DNA of 64,000 nucleotides, taken from positions 1-64,000 of the forward strand of contig NZ_BAZG01000006.1 of the NCBI RefSeq assembly GCF_000964525.1, given 5' to 3'. The notes beneath the pieces were generated by a model. The model was not told the origin of the DNA, ran no database searches, and saw only the letters and a program-made list of their open reading frames with translations. Origin of the DNA: Anaeromyxobacter sp. PSR-1. GTDB lineage: Bacteria; Myxococcota; Myxococcia; Myxococcales; Anaeromyxobacteraceae. A program made the position numbers and the translations under genes. This document shows positions 1-9,424 of the stretch, in pieces. Position 1 is the first letter of the stretch; each line of letters opens with the position of its first letter.

Positions 1-1
1 G

Positions 2-2227
2 GCGCTCGCGGCCTTCCTGCGCGACCACGGGGATCCCGCCCAGCGCGTCACGCTCCTGTCGCTCGCGCCGCCGTCGCGGGACGAGGTCGCCGTCGCGCTG
101 GAGGTCGCCGGGATCCGCGCGCCGGTCGAGCTGGCCGGCGGCTTCGGGGCCGGGACGTGGCGGACGCTCGAGACCGTCGCGCGCGAGCGCCGGCTGGACC
201 TGGTGGTCCTCTCGCGCTTCCCCGGCGCGCTGCTCCGCGGCGCGCCCTGGCCGGCGCCCGTGCTGGTGCTGCCGCCGGCCGCGCCGGTCCGCTCGGTGCT
301 CCGGCGGCCGCTGGACGTGCCGGACCTGCTGGACGGCGGCGGCCCCGTCCGGCTGCGCGTCGGCTACGCCTACGGCCTCGGGCGCAACCCGCCGGTCGAG
401 GACCAGGAGCTGGCGCTCGTGTCGGACGGCCGCGTGGTCGCGCGCGTGCGCACGTGCGGCGGCGAGGCGGAGCTGCCCGCGGGCCTGGCCGCCGGCTCGA
501 TCGGCGTGTTCCGCGCGCGCGACGCCGAGGGCCTCGACCCGGTCGCCGCGGTGGAGCGGCAGGTCGCGGTGCTCCGCCCGGGCGCGCTGCCGCTCGTGCC
601 GTTCGACGCCGAGCTGGGCCCGGAGGACCTCGCGCTCCTCGCCGGCCTGCAGGGCGCCGAGCCGCTCGCGGTGCGCCTGCGCCCGACCCGGAGCTGCCAC
701 CTCGTGCGCGAGCGGCTGTGCGCCGCCGGGCTCGCGCCGCGCGTGGTGGACGCGAGCGCGGTCCTGGACGAGGGCGAGGCGGCGGACGTGGGCGAGGCGC
801 ACGACGCCGTGCGCCTGGCGCGGGTGGGCGGCCGCCTGCGCGCGGCCGGGTTCCCGGTCGCCGCGATCGTGCACCGTGGACCCCATCCGCCCGCCGCGAT
901 CGGGTTCGAGGCGCTGGAGGCGCACCAGCTCGCCGGGCGCGCGTGGCGCGCGCCGCCGCCCGCGCCGCGCCCCGGCTCGCTCGACGCGCGGCTCGACGCG
1001 GCGACGGCCGCGCCCGCGATCGAGGGGAACCGCGTCGAGCTCGAGCTCGAGAACGCCACCGCCCGCCGCTGGCTGCTCGAGGCGATCCGCGGCGCGCGCC
1101 GGACGCTCCACCTCCAGGTCTACCTGGCCACCGACGACGACGCCGGCCGGCGGGTCGAGGCGGCGCTCGCCGGCGCCGGGCGCCGCGGCGTGGCGGTGCG
1201 CGTGCTGGTGGATTCGCTGCACGGCCTCCACGGCTCCTTCGGCCTCGAGAACCCGCTGCTCGCTCGGCTCGCCGCCCGCCCCGGCGTCGAGGTGCGGGTC
1301 TCGCGCCCGGTGGCGGCGGTCCCGAGCGTCGAGGACCTGAAGCGGCGCGACCACCGCAAGCTGGTGGTGGCCGACGGGGCCGTGGCGCTGGTGGGCGGCC
1401 GGAACCTCGCGCACGAGTACTACACCGGCTTCGACGAGGTCCGGGTCGGGCCGCGGACGCCGTGGCGCGAGGTGCCCTGGCTGGACGGCGGGGCGCGGGT
1501 GCGCGGGCCCGCCGTCGCCGCGGTGGAGCGCGCCTTCCTGGAGGCGTGGACCGGGGCGGGCGGCGCGCCGTTCGAGGTGGCGGAGCCCGGCATGGCCGGC
1601 GCGGAGCGGGTGCGGGTGGTGGTGCACCGGGGGCTGCGGGACGCGAGCACGCTCGAGGCCTACCTGGCGCTCGTCGAGAGCGCGCGCTCCCGGCTGCTGG
1701 CGGTGAACGGGTTCCCGCTGCTCCTCGAGCTGGAGCACGCGCTCGCGCGCGCGCTGCGCCGCGGCGTCCGGGTGCAGGTGCTGTTCGGCGAGGTCACGCC
1801 CACGCACGGCGGCGAGCCGTTCGAGGGCCCCTGGGCCACCGCGCGCACCGCGGCCACCTGGCTGGTCCACTCGCGCATCGACACGCTCGTGGCGGCGGGG
1901 GCCGAGGCGTGGCTGCTCGCCGTCCGCGACGTGCCGGGCTGGTCGCCGGAGCTCGGGCTGGTGCGCCCCCACGTGCACGCGAAGGCGATGATCGCCGACG
2001 GCCGCGCCTGCGCGGTGGGGAGCGCGAACCTGGACGTCACCGCGAGCTACTGGGAGGACGAGCTGCTGCTCGTGGTCGAGGACGAGGCCGTCGCCGGCGC
2101 GTTCGAGGCGCGGGTCCAGGCGCTCCTCGCCGGCTCGACGCGCGTGGACCGCGGCGACCCGGCCTGGCAGCGGCGCGTGCGCGCGCGGGACTGGGCGCGG
2201 CACTGGCCGGGGATCCTGTCGATCTGA
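2..2227 (+). CDS. Phospholipase D-family (cardiolipin synthase-like) protein, 5' end outside the window
   Basis: The reading frame is open from base 2, so the true start lies upstream; 741 residues are visible. Two HxK(x)4D (HKD) motifs are present, H451/K453/D458 followed by a GGRN segment and H659/K661/D666 followed by a GSAN segment. This is the paired active-site signature of the PLD superfamily, and the spacing fits cardiolipin synthase-type enzymes, which join or hydrolyse phosphatidyl groups at the membrane. Roughly the first 80 visible residues (alternating hydrophobic strands, then VVLSRFPG and PVLVLPP) look like a universal-stress-type alpha/beta fold, and residues 85-300 match nothing I recognise. 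No membrane helix is visible, unlike classical Cls. Family assignment is firm; the substrate is not determinable. Confidence 0.85.
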   Translation, partial: ALAAFLRDHGDPAQRVTLLSLAPPSRDEVAVALEVAGIRAPVELAGGFGAGTWRTLETVARERRLDLVVLSRFPGALLRGAPWPAPVLVLPPAAPVRSVLRRPLDVPDLLDGGGPVRLRVGYAYGLGRNPPVEDQELALVSDGRVVARVRTCGGEAELPAGLAAGSIGVFRARDAEGLDPVAAVERQVAVLRPGALPLVPFDAELGPEDLALLAGLQGAEPLAVRLRPTRSCHLVRERLCAAGLAPRVVDASAVLDEGEAADVGEAHDAVRLARVGGRLRAAGFPVAAIVHRGPHPPAAIGFEALEAHQLAGRAWRAPPPAPRPGSLDARLDAATAAPAIEGNRVELELENATARRWLLEAIRGARRTLHLQVYLATDDDAGRRVEAALAGAGRRGVAVRVLVDSLHGLHGSFGLENPLLARLAARPGVEVRVSRPVAAVPSVEDLKRRDHRKLVVADGAVALVGGRNLAHEYYTGFDEVRVGPRTPWREVPWLDGGARVRGPAVAAVERAFLEAWTGAGGAPFEVAEPGMAGAERVRVVVHRGLRDASTLEAYLALVESARSRLLAVNGFPLLLELEHALARALRRGVRVQVLFGEVTPTHGGEPFEGPWATARTAATWLVHSRIDTLVAAGAEAWLLAVRDVPGWSPELGLVRPHVHAKAMIADGRACAVGSANLDVTASYWEDELLLVVEDEAVAGAFEARVQALLAGSTRVDRGDPAWQRRVRARDWARHWPGILSI

Positions 2228-2259
2228 GGCAGGGGCTGCGGGCCCGAGCGCCGCCGTGG

Positions 2260-2682
2260 CTACCGGAGCACCGGTTTGAGGTCCACCACCGGCGTCCCGT
2301 CGATGGCCTCGATGGGGCCGATGCGCAGGCGGTGTGGCTCCACCGCGCGGACCGTCACCGGGTGCAGGCCGAGCGGATTGGGCCGATCCGGCGAGCGCGT
2401 GGCGAACACGCCGGTGAGCGGGTTGCGCGGATCGCCGCGCGGGTGGACCCGGAGCACCGAGCGATCGCCGCGGTGCAGCCAGGTGACGACCACGAGCGCG
2501 TCGCCGGCGGCGATGCCGTCGAGGCCGTCCGCGGCCCACGGGTGCACCTCCAGCCAGGCGTCCGGCGCGCCCTCGGAGCCCTGCCTGGGCGCGTCGCCGC
2601 GGGCGGTGATCGCCGAGCGGATGACGCCGATGGGCCGCAGCAGCGGCGCGTCGGCACCGGTGTCCGGCGTGGTGACCGTCAT
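2260..2682 (-). CDS. TrmO/TsaA-family tRNA methyltransferase (UPF0066)
   Basis: A 140-residue protein with the TsaA/TrmO beta-barrel signature, including PIGVIRS near the N-terminus and the family block DRPNPLGL around residues 98-105. TrmO uses S-adenosylmethionine to methylate t6A37 of threonine tRNAs to m6t6A in the cytosol. The ATG at 2682 was chosen because a strong GGAGG sits six bases upstream; the frame stays open further upstream, but no better ribosome site was seen. It stands alone, convergent with the PLD gene, whose stop is 32 bases away. The length suits a protein with only the TsaA domain, without the C-terminal extension of E. coli TrmO. Confidence 0.83.
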   Translation of the reverse strand: MTVTTPDTGADAPLLRPIGVIRSAITARGDAPRQGSEGAPDAWLEVHPWAADGLDGIAAGDALVVVTWLHRGDRSVLRVHPRGDPRNPLTGVFATRSPDRPNPLGLHPVTVRAVEPHRLRIGPIEAIDGTPVVDLKPVLR

Positions 2683-2920
2683 GCGCAACCTCCGGGGGCG
2701 CGGCCCGTCGCGGGTCGCGTGCGCTCCATGGATAGCCGCCGGGCTCGCCACGGGCAGCGGTGCGTGCCCGGCGGCGCCATGACGCCGGGCGCGCCCCCCG
2801 CAGAGGGCAACGAGGTGGGGCACTCCACCGCCTGCCTCCGCGGAGGCGCGCCACCTCGACGCCGGGTCTGGTATGGGCGTGGGGCCTGGCGCCAGCCGGT
2901 GCACGGAGGGAGACGGCAAA

Positions 2921-4240
2921 ATGCGAAACCGCTCATGGGTCGTGGCGCTCGCCGCGCTCGCTTGCTCCGGCTCGGGCGGCTCGTCGGGACCGCCTCCGGA
3001 GGTGCCCCAGGCATCAGCGCCCACCTTCTCGCCGCCGGGTGGGACCTACGCCTCGGCCCAGCAGGTGACCGTGTCCACCGCCACCCCGGGCGCCACGGTG
3101 CGCTGCACCCTGGACGGCAGCGAGCCCACGGAAGTGTCGCCCGCGTGCACCTCGGTGGACGTGGTGGAGACGACCACCGTCCGCGCCATCGCCCTCGCGC
3201 CCGGGTACGCGAGCAGCGCGGTCGCGAGCTCGACGTACACGATCGACGCGGCTGCGCCGTCCCCAGCCGAGCCGCCGACGTTCTCGCCACCTGGCGGGGT
3301 GTACGCCTCGGCGCAGCAGGTGACGGTCGCGAGCACCACCCCGGGCGCCACGGTGCGCTGCACGCTCGACGGGACCCAGCCCACGCCGGCCACGCCCGCG
3401 TGCGCCGACCCGGTGACGATCTCGGTCTCCGCGACGCTCCGGGCCATCGCGACCGCGGACGGGTTCGCGGCGAGCGCGGTGCGCTCCGCCGCGTACACCA
3501 TCCAGGCGCAGCCGCCGCCCGTGGATCCCACCGTGGCGCAGCAGCTCGAGGCGCTCGCCTCGAAGCGCCAGCTCTTCGCGCATCAGAGCGTCGGGAACAG
3601 CATCCTCTACGGCCAGAGCGGCCACGCCGGGCTCGACGCGCTCCTCCAGGCCAACGCCGCCGCCGGCGTGGCGGTGGTCTACGAGCCGGCGAGCGCCGAC
3701 GGATCGGCGTTCCCCGCCGGCGGATGGGCCGACACCGCCATCGGGACGAACGGAGATCCGGTGGGCAAGGTGAACGACTTCGATCACCAGGTCCGGGTGC
3801 GGTTCGGGGGCGCGCTGGACTTCGTCGCGTTCAAGTTCTGCTTCACCGACATCTGGAACGCGACCGACGTCGCCGACACCTGGGCGCGGTACCAGGTGGT
3901 CATGGACGCGCTGGAGGCCGACTTCCCGGGCCGGGTCATCCACTTCACGGTGCCGCTCATGCCGGACGTCACCGACATCGAGGGGAACACCGCCCGCGAG
4001 CAGCTCAGCGAGCTCATCCGTGCGAGGTACCGGCCCACCGGGCGCGTGTTCGACCTCGCCGACCTGGAGGCGCACGACGCGCAGGACAACCTGGTCACGC
4101 TGGGCGGCGTCCGCGCGCTGGCGCTCGACTGGAGCGGGGACGGTCACTTCGACGCGCACCTGAACGACGCGGGCGCGGACCGGGTGGCGCGAGCATACGT
4201 CGCGTTCATGTACGCGGTGGCGATCGGCGCCGCGCGCTGA
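2921..4240 (+). CDS. Secreted lipoprotein with two chitobiase-C-like repeats and an HQSVG domain
   Basis: A 439-residue protein starting at ATG 2921 behind GGAGGGAGA. The N-terminus is a short hydrophobic stretch ending at Cys15 (ALAC), an imperfect lipobox, so attachment to a membrane is likely. Two closely similar repeats of about 75 residues follow (from about 34 and 120), each with PTFSPPGG, PGATVRCTLDG and a C-terminal YTI strand. They resemble the Fn3-like chitobiase C-terminal modules often seen in secreted glycan-active proteins. The C-terminal 230 residues start with KRQLFAHQSVG and contain GTNGDPVGK, MDALEADFPGR and PTGRVFDLA. The same domain recurs in the next gene. It may be an SGNH-type esterase fold, but I cannot assign a catalytic triad. 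Function unknown. Confidence 0.8.
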   Translation: MRNRSWVVALAALACSGSGGSSGPPPEVPQASAPTFSPPGGTYASAQQVTVSTATPGATVRCTLDGSEPTEVSPACTSVDVVETTTVRAIALAPGYASSAVASSTYTIDAAAPSPAEPPTFSPPGGVYASAQQVTVASTTPGATVRCTLDGTQPTPATPACADPVTISVSATLRAIATADGFAASAVRSAAYTIQAQPPPVDPTVAQQLEALASKRQLFAHQSVGNSILYGQSGHAGLDALLQANAAAGVAVVYEPASADGSAFPAGGWADTAIGTNGDPVGKVNDFDHQVRVRFGGALDFVAFKFCFTDIWNATDVADTWARYQVVMDALEADFPGRVIHFTVPLMPDVTDIEGNTAREQLSELIRARYRPTGRVFDLADLEAHDAQDNLVTLGGVRALALDWSGDGHFDAHLNDAGADRVARAYVAFMYAVAIGAAR

Positions 4241-4269
4241 GCGCCGGGACCCGGTGTGGCGGGAGAACG

Positions 4270-5079
4270 ATGCGACGGATCGGCTGGATGCTGACGGTGG
4301 CGGTGCTGGCGTGCTCCGGCTCCGGGACGAGCGGCCCGGGGTCCGGCGGTGGGGACGGCGGGGACGGCGGTGGCGGCGGCGACGCGGCCACGCTAACGGA
4401 GCAGCTCCGGGTGCTCGCCACGAAGCGCCAGCTCTTCGCGCACCAGAGCGTGGGCGCGAACATCCTGTACGGCGGCGCCTGGGACGGGAGCGGCGGGCTG
4501 CAGCGCATCCTGCGCGACCACCCGGAGGGCGGCGTCGTGCTGGTGAGCAACCCGGCGGGTCTCGCGAGCATCCCCGCGGGCGGGTGGGCGGAGGTGGAGC
4601 TCGGCACGAACGGCGATCCCATCGGGAAGATCGACGAGTTCGATCGGCTCGTCCGGACCATCTTCACGGGCGGGCTCGACCACGCGGCCATGAAGCTCTG
4701 CTTCGCCGACTTCGCGGAGTCCACCGACGTGGCGCCGATCTGGGCGCGCTACCAGTCCGTCATGGACGCGCTGGAGCGGGACTTCCCGGGCCGCATCGTC
4801 CACTGGACCGTCCCGCTCACGTCCTGGGTGCAGGGCGGGGCGAACCTGCGGCGGGAGGCGTTCAGCCAGCTCGTCCGCGCCCGCTACGGCCCGACCGGCC
4901 GGGTGTTCGATCTGGCCGCGATGGAGCAGCGCGACGCGCAGGGGAACCTCGTCGTGATCGACGGGATCCCGGCGATGGCGCCGGACTGGAGCCTCGACGG
5001 CGGCCACGTGAACGACGTGTTCGCGAACCGCGTCGCGACCGCGTACATCGGGTTCATGGCGGCGATCGCGACGCGGTAG
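4270..5079 (+). CDS. Lipoprotein paralogue with HQSVG domain and Gly-rich linker
   Basis: A 269-residue protein beginning 29 bases after the preceding gene; the two are probably one transcript. It has the same start pattern (Cys15 in VLAC followed by SGSG) and then, instead of the chitobiase-like repeats, a linker of Gly/Asp/Ser (residues 19-37). The rest is one copy of the domain found in the neighbour: KRQLFAHQSVG, GTNGDPIGK, MDALERDFPGR, YGPTGRVFDLA and a C-terminal D-G-G-H-V-N-D. The shared residues H, Q, N, D and H are candidates for an active site. The pair looks like a tandem duplication followed by loss or gain of the repeat modules. Function unknown; surface hydrolase is a guess. Confidence 0.8.
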   Translation: MRRIGWMLTVAVLACSGSGTSGPGSGGGDGGDGGGGGDAATLTEQLRVLATKRQLFAHQSVGANILYGGAWDGSGGLQRILRDHPEGGVVLVSNPAGLASIPAGGWAEVELGTNGDPIGKIDEFDRLVRTIFTGGLDHAAMKLCFADFAESTDVAPIWARYQSVMDALERDFPGRIVHWTVPLTSWVQGGANLRREAFSQLVRARYGPTGRVFDLAAMEQRDAQGNLVVIDGIPAMAPDWSLDGGHVNDVFANRVATAYIGFMAAIATR

Positions 5080-5095
5080 GCGGCCCCGCCGGCGC

Positions 5096-6493
5096 TCAAG
5101 GGCACTGCAGCATCGCACGCACGTCCGCGGCGGCGGCGCCGAGCGGGCCCGCCTGCTCGGGCGTGAGCTTCTTCCCGGTCTGCGCGGCGACCGCGTCGGC
5201 GAAGGACGCGAGCGCGTCGCAGGCGTCGGGGACGTCCTGTGCATCCAGCGCCGCGAGGACCGCGGCGAGCTTGGCGGCCAGGCTGATCGCCGTGCCGCGC
5301 GGCAGCACCATCCCGGCGAGCGTCGAGACCAGCTGCTCGATCTCGGCCGTCGGCGCGGTCTTCCAGAGGACCGCGTGCGTGGGCCCGTAGGCGAAGTCGT
5401 CGCGCGGGACCAGCGGGACCAGCTCGGACCAGCCTGCGACCCTGTCGAGCGAGTCGACTGCGTTCGCCCGGCCCTTCAGGCCGTCCAGCCCCCAGTAGCC
5501 GAGATCGACCATCCCTCCGTCCGCGGTCCAGGTGAACGCGTGCTGCGGATGATCGTCCCACAGCGAGCTCCAGCCCACCACCTGCCCGCCCGGATTCACG
5601 GCGCGCGCCACGGTGTGGGTCCCGCCGAGCGTCCCGAGGTCCACGCAGCCACCTGCCGCCGTCCACAGGATCGAGCGCACGCGGGCCACGCCGAGCGAGC
5701 TCGCGACGACGTGCCCGCCGTCGCCGAGCGCGAGGACGTCGTACAGCGTGCGTCCGCAGGAGAGCACGACCGTGCCGGCGGTCTCGGTCCAGGAGAAGAT
5801 CCCGGGCGAGTCGTCCGGGAGCGTCGTCATCCCGGCCACCTGGCCGGCCGCGTTCACCGCGATGGCCGCACCGGCGCCGAGGTCCACCCTGCCGCCCGCC
5901 GCCGTCCACGAGAACGCGCGCCTCGAGCCGTCGGCCTGCTCGGTCCACCCCACCACCTGGCCCGCGCCGTTCACGCCGAGCGCGTCGCTGCGGGTCCCGG
6001 CGCCGAGGTCCACCATCCCGCCGGCCGGGGTCCAGGAGAACGCGTGCCAGGAGCCGTCCCCGCGCTCCGACTGCCCGACCACCTGGCCGGCGCCGTTCAT
6101 GGCCCGCGCCTCGCTCTGCGCGCCTCCGAGCGTGCCGAGGTCCTCCATGCCGTCCGCCGCCGTCCACCGGAAGGCGTGATAGGCGTCGCCCGGTAGGTAC
6201 GCGCCGCCCGCGACGTCGCCGCTCGCGTTCACCGCCACCGCCTCGCTGAAGGCACCTCCGAGCGTGCCGAGGTCGGCCATGCCGCCCGCCGCGGTCCAGC
6301 GGAACGCGTGGTGCGCGCCGTCGGCCCGGAGCGAATTCCCCGCGACGTACCCGGCGTCGCTCAGCGCGACCGCCTCGCTGGACGCGCCGCCCAGCGTGCC
6401 CAGGTCGATCATCACCGGAACTCCCTGCGCCGCAACGCTCGAGCCGATGCACGAACAGCAGCACGCCACCACCATCCGAATGCCAGGCGTCAT
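5096..6493 (-). CDS. Secreted HAF-repeat protein with C-terminal FIMAH-like domain
   Basis: A 465-residue exported protein. The N-terminus has a hydrophobic, Cys-rich segment (VVACCCSC) ending near AAQG, a plausible signal peptide. The body is about eight copies of a 45-50-residue repeat of the type DLGTLGG-x(n)-A-x-N-x-x-G-x-VVG-x(n)-HAFxW, the extracellular HAF repeat. The last 75 residues (from LVSTLAGM, with AKLAAVLAAL, ACDALASF and Cys near the end) match the FIMAH module found at C-termini of secreted proteins. ATG 6493 precedes a second in-frame ATG at 6475; neither has a strong ribosome site. HAF proteins are presumed cell-surface or extracellular; the ligand is unknown. Confidence 0.82.
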   Translation of the reverse strand: MTPGIRMVVACCCSCIGSSVAAQGVPVMIDLGTLGGASSEAVALSDAGYVAGNSLRADGAHHAFRWTAAGGMADLGTLGGAFSEAVAVNASGDVAGGAYLPGDAYHAFRWTAADGMEDLGTLGGAQSEARAMNGAGQVVGQSERGDGSWHAFSWTPAGGMVDLGAGTRSDALGVNGAGQVVGWTEQADGSRRAFSWTAAGGRVDLGAGAAIAVNAAGQVAGMTTLPDDSPGIFSWTETAGTVVLSCGRTLYDVLALGDGGHVVASSLGVARVRSILWTAAGGCVDLGTLGGTHTVARAVNPGGQVVGWSSLWDDHPQHAFTWTADGGMVDLGYWGLDGLKGRANAVDSLDRVAGWSELVPLVPRDDFAYGPTHAVLWKTAPTAEIEQLVSTLAGMVLPRGTAISLAAKLAAVLAALDAQDVPDACDALASFADAVAAQTGKKLTPEQAGPLGAAAADVRAMLQCP

Positions 6494-6805
6494 GGGCCCC
6501 CCCGGACCGGCGCCGCCGCGATGCCGCGCTCGCCGGGGACGCCCGGCGGCCGGCGCGTGCGCGCCCGCCGAGAGGCAAGCACTCCGAGTGCGGACGTTCA
6601 ACCGAACAGGAGGGGACGGTCGAAGGCGTTCCCTCCTCCCGGCGTCGAGGGCGCGCGGGACGCGACGGTCCGGCCGCGCGCGGCGACGCACGCCGGGGGG
6701 GAACCCGCCCGTGGACGCCCCGGGGGCGCGGCAGCGCCGCACGCGCGCGGCTGTCACGGACGCCGGCGCGAGCCCTCTCAACGGGGGGGAGCGCCGAGGA
6801 CACGC
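6494..6805. other. Divergent intergenic region, 312 bp
   Basis: This stretch separates the HAF-repeat gene (minus) from the DUF5916 gene (plus) and must hold the promoters of both. I see no convincing sigma-70 boxes. One perfect 7-bp inverted repeat, AGGAGGG at 6608-6614 and CCCTCCT at 6631-6637, could be an operator or an mRNA hairpin. No coding potential was accepted here: the open frame on the plus strand lacks a start with a ribosome site before 6806. Confidence 0.4.
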
Positions 6806-9424
6806 TTGAAGCCGATCGCCGTCGCCATCACCTGCCTGCTCGCCGCCTCGGCCGTCGCCGCGGAGCCGGACCCGGCCCGCGCGGACGCCGTCGTGGCCGT
6901 GCGGACCCCGCGGCCCATCGCGCTGGACGGGCGGCTCGACGAGGAGGAGTGGGCCGCCGCGCCCGCGTACAGCCGGTTCGTCGAGAGCTTCCCGAACCCC
7001 GGGCTGCCCGCGAGCTTCCGCACCGAGGTCCGGGTCCTCTACGACGACGCCATGGTGTACGTAGGCGTGATCTGCTTCGACCCGCAGCCCGGCGCCGTCG
7101 TGCGCCAGCTCGCGCGCCGCGACACCGACACCACCGCGGACCGCGTCGAGGTGGCCATCGACTCGGGCGGGGGCGGGCGCACCGCCTACGTGTTCACCGT
7201 GAACGCCGCCGGTGTGCTCCGCGACCAGCTCGTCTACGCGGACGTGAACACGACGGACAGCTGGGACGCGGTCTGGGACGCGGCCGTGGCGGACGACGCG
7301 CGCGGCTGGTCGGTCGAGCTCGCCATCCCGCTCCGGCAGCTCCGCTTCTCGTCGGCGCCCGAGCAGCAGTGGGGCTTCGTGGTGCGCCGGCACGTGCCGC
7401 GGACGCACCAGGTGTTCGGGACGGTGCTCGTGCCCCGCGAGGCGAACCCGCTCAACCCGGGCAACCTGGTGGTCTCGCGGTTCGGCCGGCTGGAGGGGCT
7501 CTCGGAGCTCGCCCCGCCGCGGGGCCTCGAGCTCCTGCCGTACGTCGCCGCGCGCGCCACGGTGCGCCCGCAGTACTCGGACCCCTCCCGGCCCGATCCC
7601 CGGCTGGTGGACCCGCTCGTGGACGTCGGGCTCGACCTGAAGTCGCCCCTCGGCTCGGGCCTCACGCTCACCGGCGCCATCAACCCCGACTTCGGCCAGG
7701 TCGAGAGCGACCAGGTCATCCAGAACCTCCAGAACTCGGAGCCGTTCTTCCCCGAGAAGCGGCTGTTCTTCATGGAGGGGCTCGACGTGTTCGAGCCGGT
7801 GGGCAGCGAGTACGGCGCGCAGCAGCAGCTCTTCTACTCCCGTCGCATCGGCCTCGACGCCCCCATCCTCGGCGCCGCCAAGGTCACCGGCAGCGTGCGC
7901 CGCGGGCTCGAGCTCGGCGTGCTCGACTCGGTGGTCATGGGCGCCGGGAACGCGGCGCTCGTGCCGCTCGGCTACGGGAACCCGGATCCGGCCGCGCTCG
8001 CGCCGGTGGAGCAGGACCCGGACCGCAGCTGGCGGTTCCGCCTGCGGCAGCCCTTCCGGCTCGGCCCGGAGAACGCGCTGCCGTCGGCGCACCCGGTCAG
8101 CACCAACTACTTCGCCGCCGTCGCCCGGCAGCGGCTCGGGGGGCGCGCCACCGCGGGCGCCATGTTCACCGCGGCGACGCCGCTCGAGCCGCGCTGCCGG
8201 CGGCGCGAGTTCGCCACCGAGGATGACTACCGGGCGGCCGGGTGCGCGTCGCGCGGCTCCAACGCGCTCGGGCTGGACCTCACCGTGCCGGGCGACTGGG
8301 GCGGCTTCGCGCAGGTGGAGGCCTCGCAGGCGGTGGGCGGGCCCGAGGGCGGGCGCACGCTCCGCGACGGCACGGTGCTGCGGGCGGGCGATCTCGGGTT
8401 CGGCGGCCACATGCGCTGGGGCAAGCTCGGCGGCGAGCCGTGGCGCTTCGAGGTGCAGTACCTCTACGAGGACGCCAAGCTCGATCTGAACGACGTCGGG
8501 TACCAGCCGCTCTCCGACTTCCAGTGGGTCGACCTGGTCGGCCGCTACGTCCGGCCCAACGGCTTCGGCCCGTTCCACTCGTTCAGCGCCGACAGCACGC
8601 TCGACGTCAACTGGGACGCCGACGGGAAGATGGCGCGGAGCCTCAACTGGTGGACCTCGGCGAAGCTCCAGCTCCCCGGGTACGAGGAGCTGAGGGTGCG
8701 GCTCAACGTCGAGCACCCGCAGTGGGACACGCGCGAGATCGCGCGCTCGGGCATCGCGTTCGAGCGCACCGGCCACTGGTACGTGACCGCGAGCCTGGCC
8801 TCGGACCCGCACCGCGAGCTGCAGGGCAAGGTCGAGGTCGTCTACTTCCGCACCATGGACGAGGGCCCGTTCGGCCCATCGAGCGGCTGGTCCGGCTCGC
8901 TCACCGGGAGCTGGCGTCCGCACCCGCGCCTCGAGACGAAGCTCGAGGCGGGGTACGAGCACAAGCCGCAGGGGCCGCGCTGGCTGGAGACGCTCGCCGA
9001 CGGCACCGCGGTGTTCGGGGTCCAGGATCCGCGGTTCGTGTCGGTGACCCTGCGGCAGCAGCTCGTGTTCACCCCGCGGCTGAGCGCGCAGCTCTACGCG
9101 CAGGCGTTCAGCTCGGCCATCCGCTGGGGCGACACGTTCTACGGCGCGTCGGTGACCGGCCGCCGGCGCGTGTCCTGGGCCGATCTCGCGCCGGTCCCGT
9201 ACGCGGGCGATCCGGCCTCGCACGACGCGACCGTGAACCTGAACGCGGTGGTCCGGTGGGAGTATCGCCTGGGCTCCACGCTGTACGTCGTCTACACGCG
9301 CTCACAGAGCGAGCTGCCCGCGCGCGACGGGGACGTGCCGAGCGGCCTCGGCTCACCCGACCTGTTCCGCGGCCGGGCGGTGGACACGTTCCTGGTGAAG
9401 TGGAGCTGGTGGCGGGGCGGGTGA
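6806..9424 (+). CDS. DUF5916 protein: CBM9-like N-terminus plus outer-membrane barrel-like body
   Basis: An 872-residue protein. I chose TTG 6806, which gives a clean signal peptide (KPIAVAITCLLAASAVAA) and has GAGGA a few bases upstream; the upstream frame is open but reads as Arg/Ala-rich noise. Residues 25-200 form a carbohydrate-binding-module-9-like domain (PIALDGRLDEEEWAAA, FVESFPNPG, RVEVAIDSGG), the hallmark N-terminus of DUF5916 proteins. The remaining 600 residues show alternating amphipathic strands ending in an aromatic-rich strand (KWSWWRGG), consistent with a beta barrel in the outer membrane. The block FFPEKRLFFMEG is typical of the family. The biochemical role of DUF5916 proteins is not known. 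Confidence 0.85.
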   Translation: MKPIAVAITCLLAASAVAAEPDPARADAVVAVRTPRPIALDGRLDEEEWAAAPAYSRFVESFPNPGLPASFRTEVRVLYDDAMVYVGVICFDPQPGAVVRQLARRDTDTTADRVEVAIDSGGGGRTAYVFTVNAAGVLRDQLVYADVNTTDSWDAVWDAAVADDARGWSVELAIPLRQLRFSSAPEQQWGFVVRRHVPRTHQVFGTVLVPREANPLNPGNLVVSRFGRLEGLSELAPPRGLELLPYVAARATVRPQYSDPSRPDPRLVDPLVDVGLDLKSPLGSGLTLTGAINPDFGQVESDQVIQNLQNSEPFFPEKRLFFMEGLDVFEPVGSEYGAQQQLFYSRRIGLDAPILGAAKVTGSVRRGLELGVLDSVVMGAGNAALVPLGYGNPDPAALAPVEQDPDRSWRFRLRQPFRLGPENALPSAHPVSTNYFAAVARQRLGGRATAGAMFTAATPLEPRCRRREFATEDDYRAAGCASRGSNALGLDLTVPGDWGGFAQVEASQAVGGPEGGRTLRDGTVLRAGDLGFGGHMRWGKLGGEPWRFEVQYLYEDAKLDLNDVGYQPLSDFQWVDLVGRYVRPNGFGPFHSFSADSTLDVNWDADGKMARSLNWWTSAKLQLPGYEELRVRLNVEHPQWDTREIARSGIAFERTGHWYVTASLASDPHRELQGKVEVVYFRTMDEGPFGPSSGWSGSLTGSWRPHPRLETKLEAGYEHKPQGPRWLETLADGTAVFGVQDPRFVSVTLRQQLVFTPRLSAQLYAQAFSSAIRWGDTFYGASVTGRRRVSWADLAPVPYAGDPASHDATVNLNAVVRWEYRLGSTLYVVYTRSQSELPARDGDVPSGLGSPDLFRGRAVDTFLVKWSWWRGG

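Noticed and set aside
157-5079. Very long plus-strand frame across the PLD, TrmO and lipoprotein genes
   Set aside because: It is Arg/Ala/Gly noise out of frame with well-recognised proteins on both strands; only its last 269 residues (from 4270) are a real protein.
5613-6809. Plus-strand small frames over the HAF-repeat gene
   Set aside because: Their apparent repeats merely mirror the HAF repeats on the other strand.
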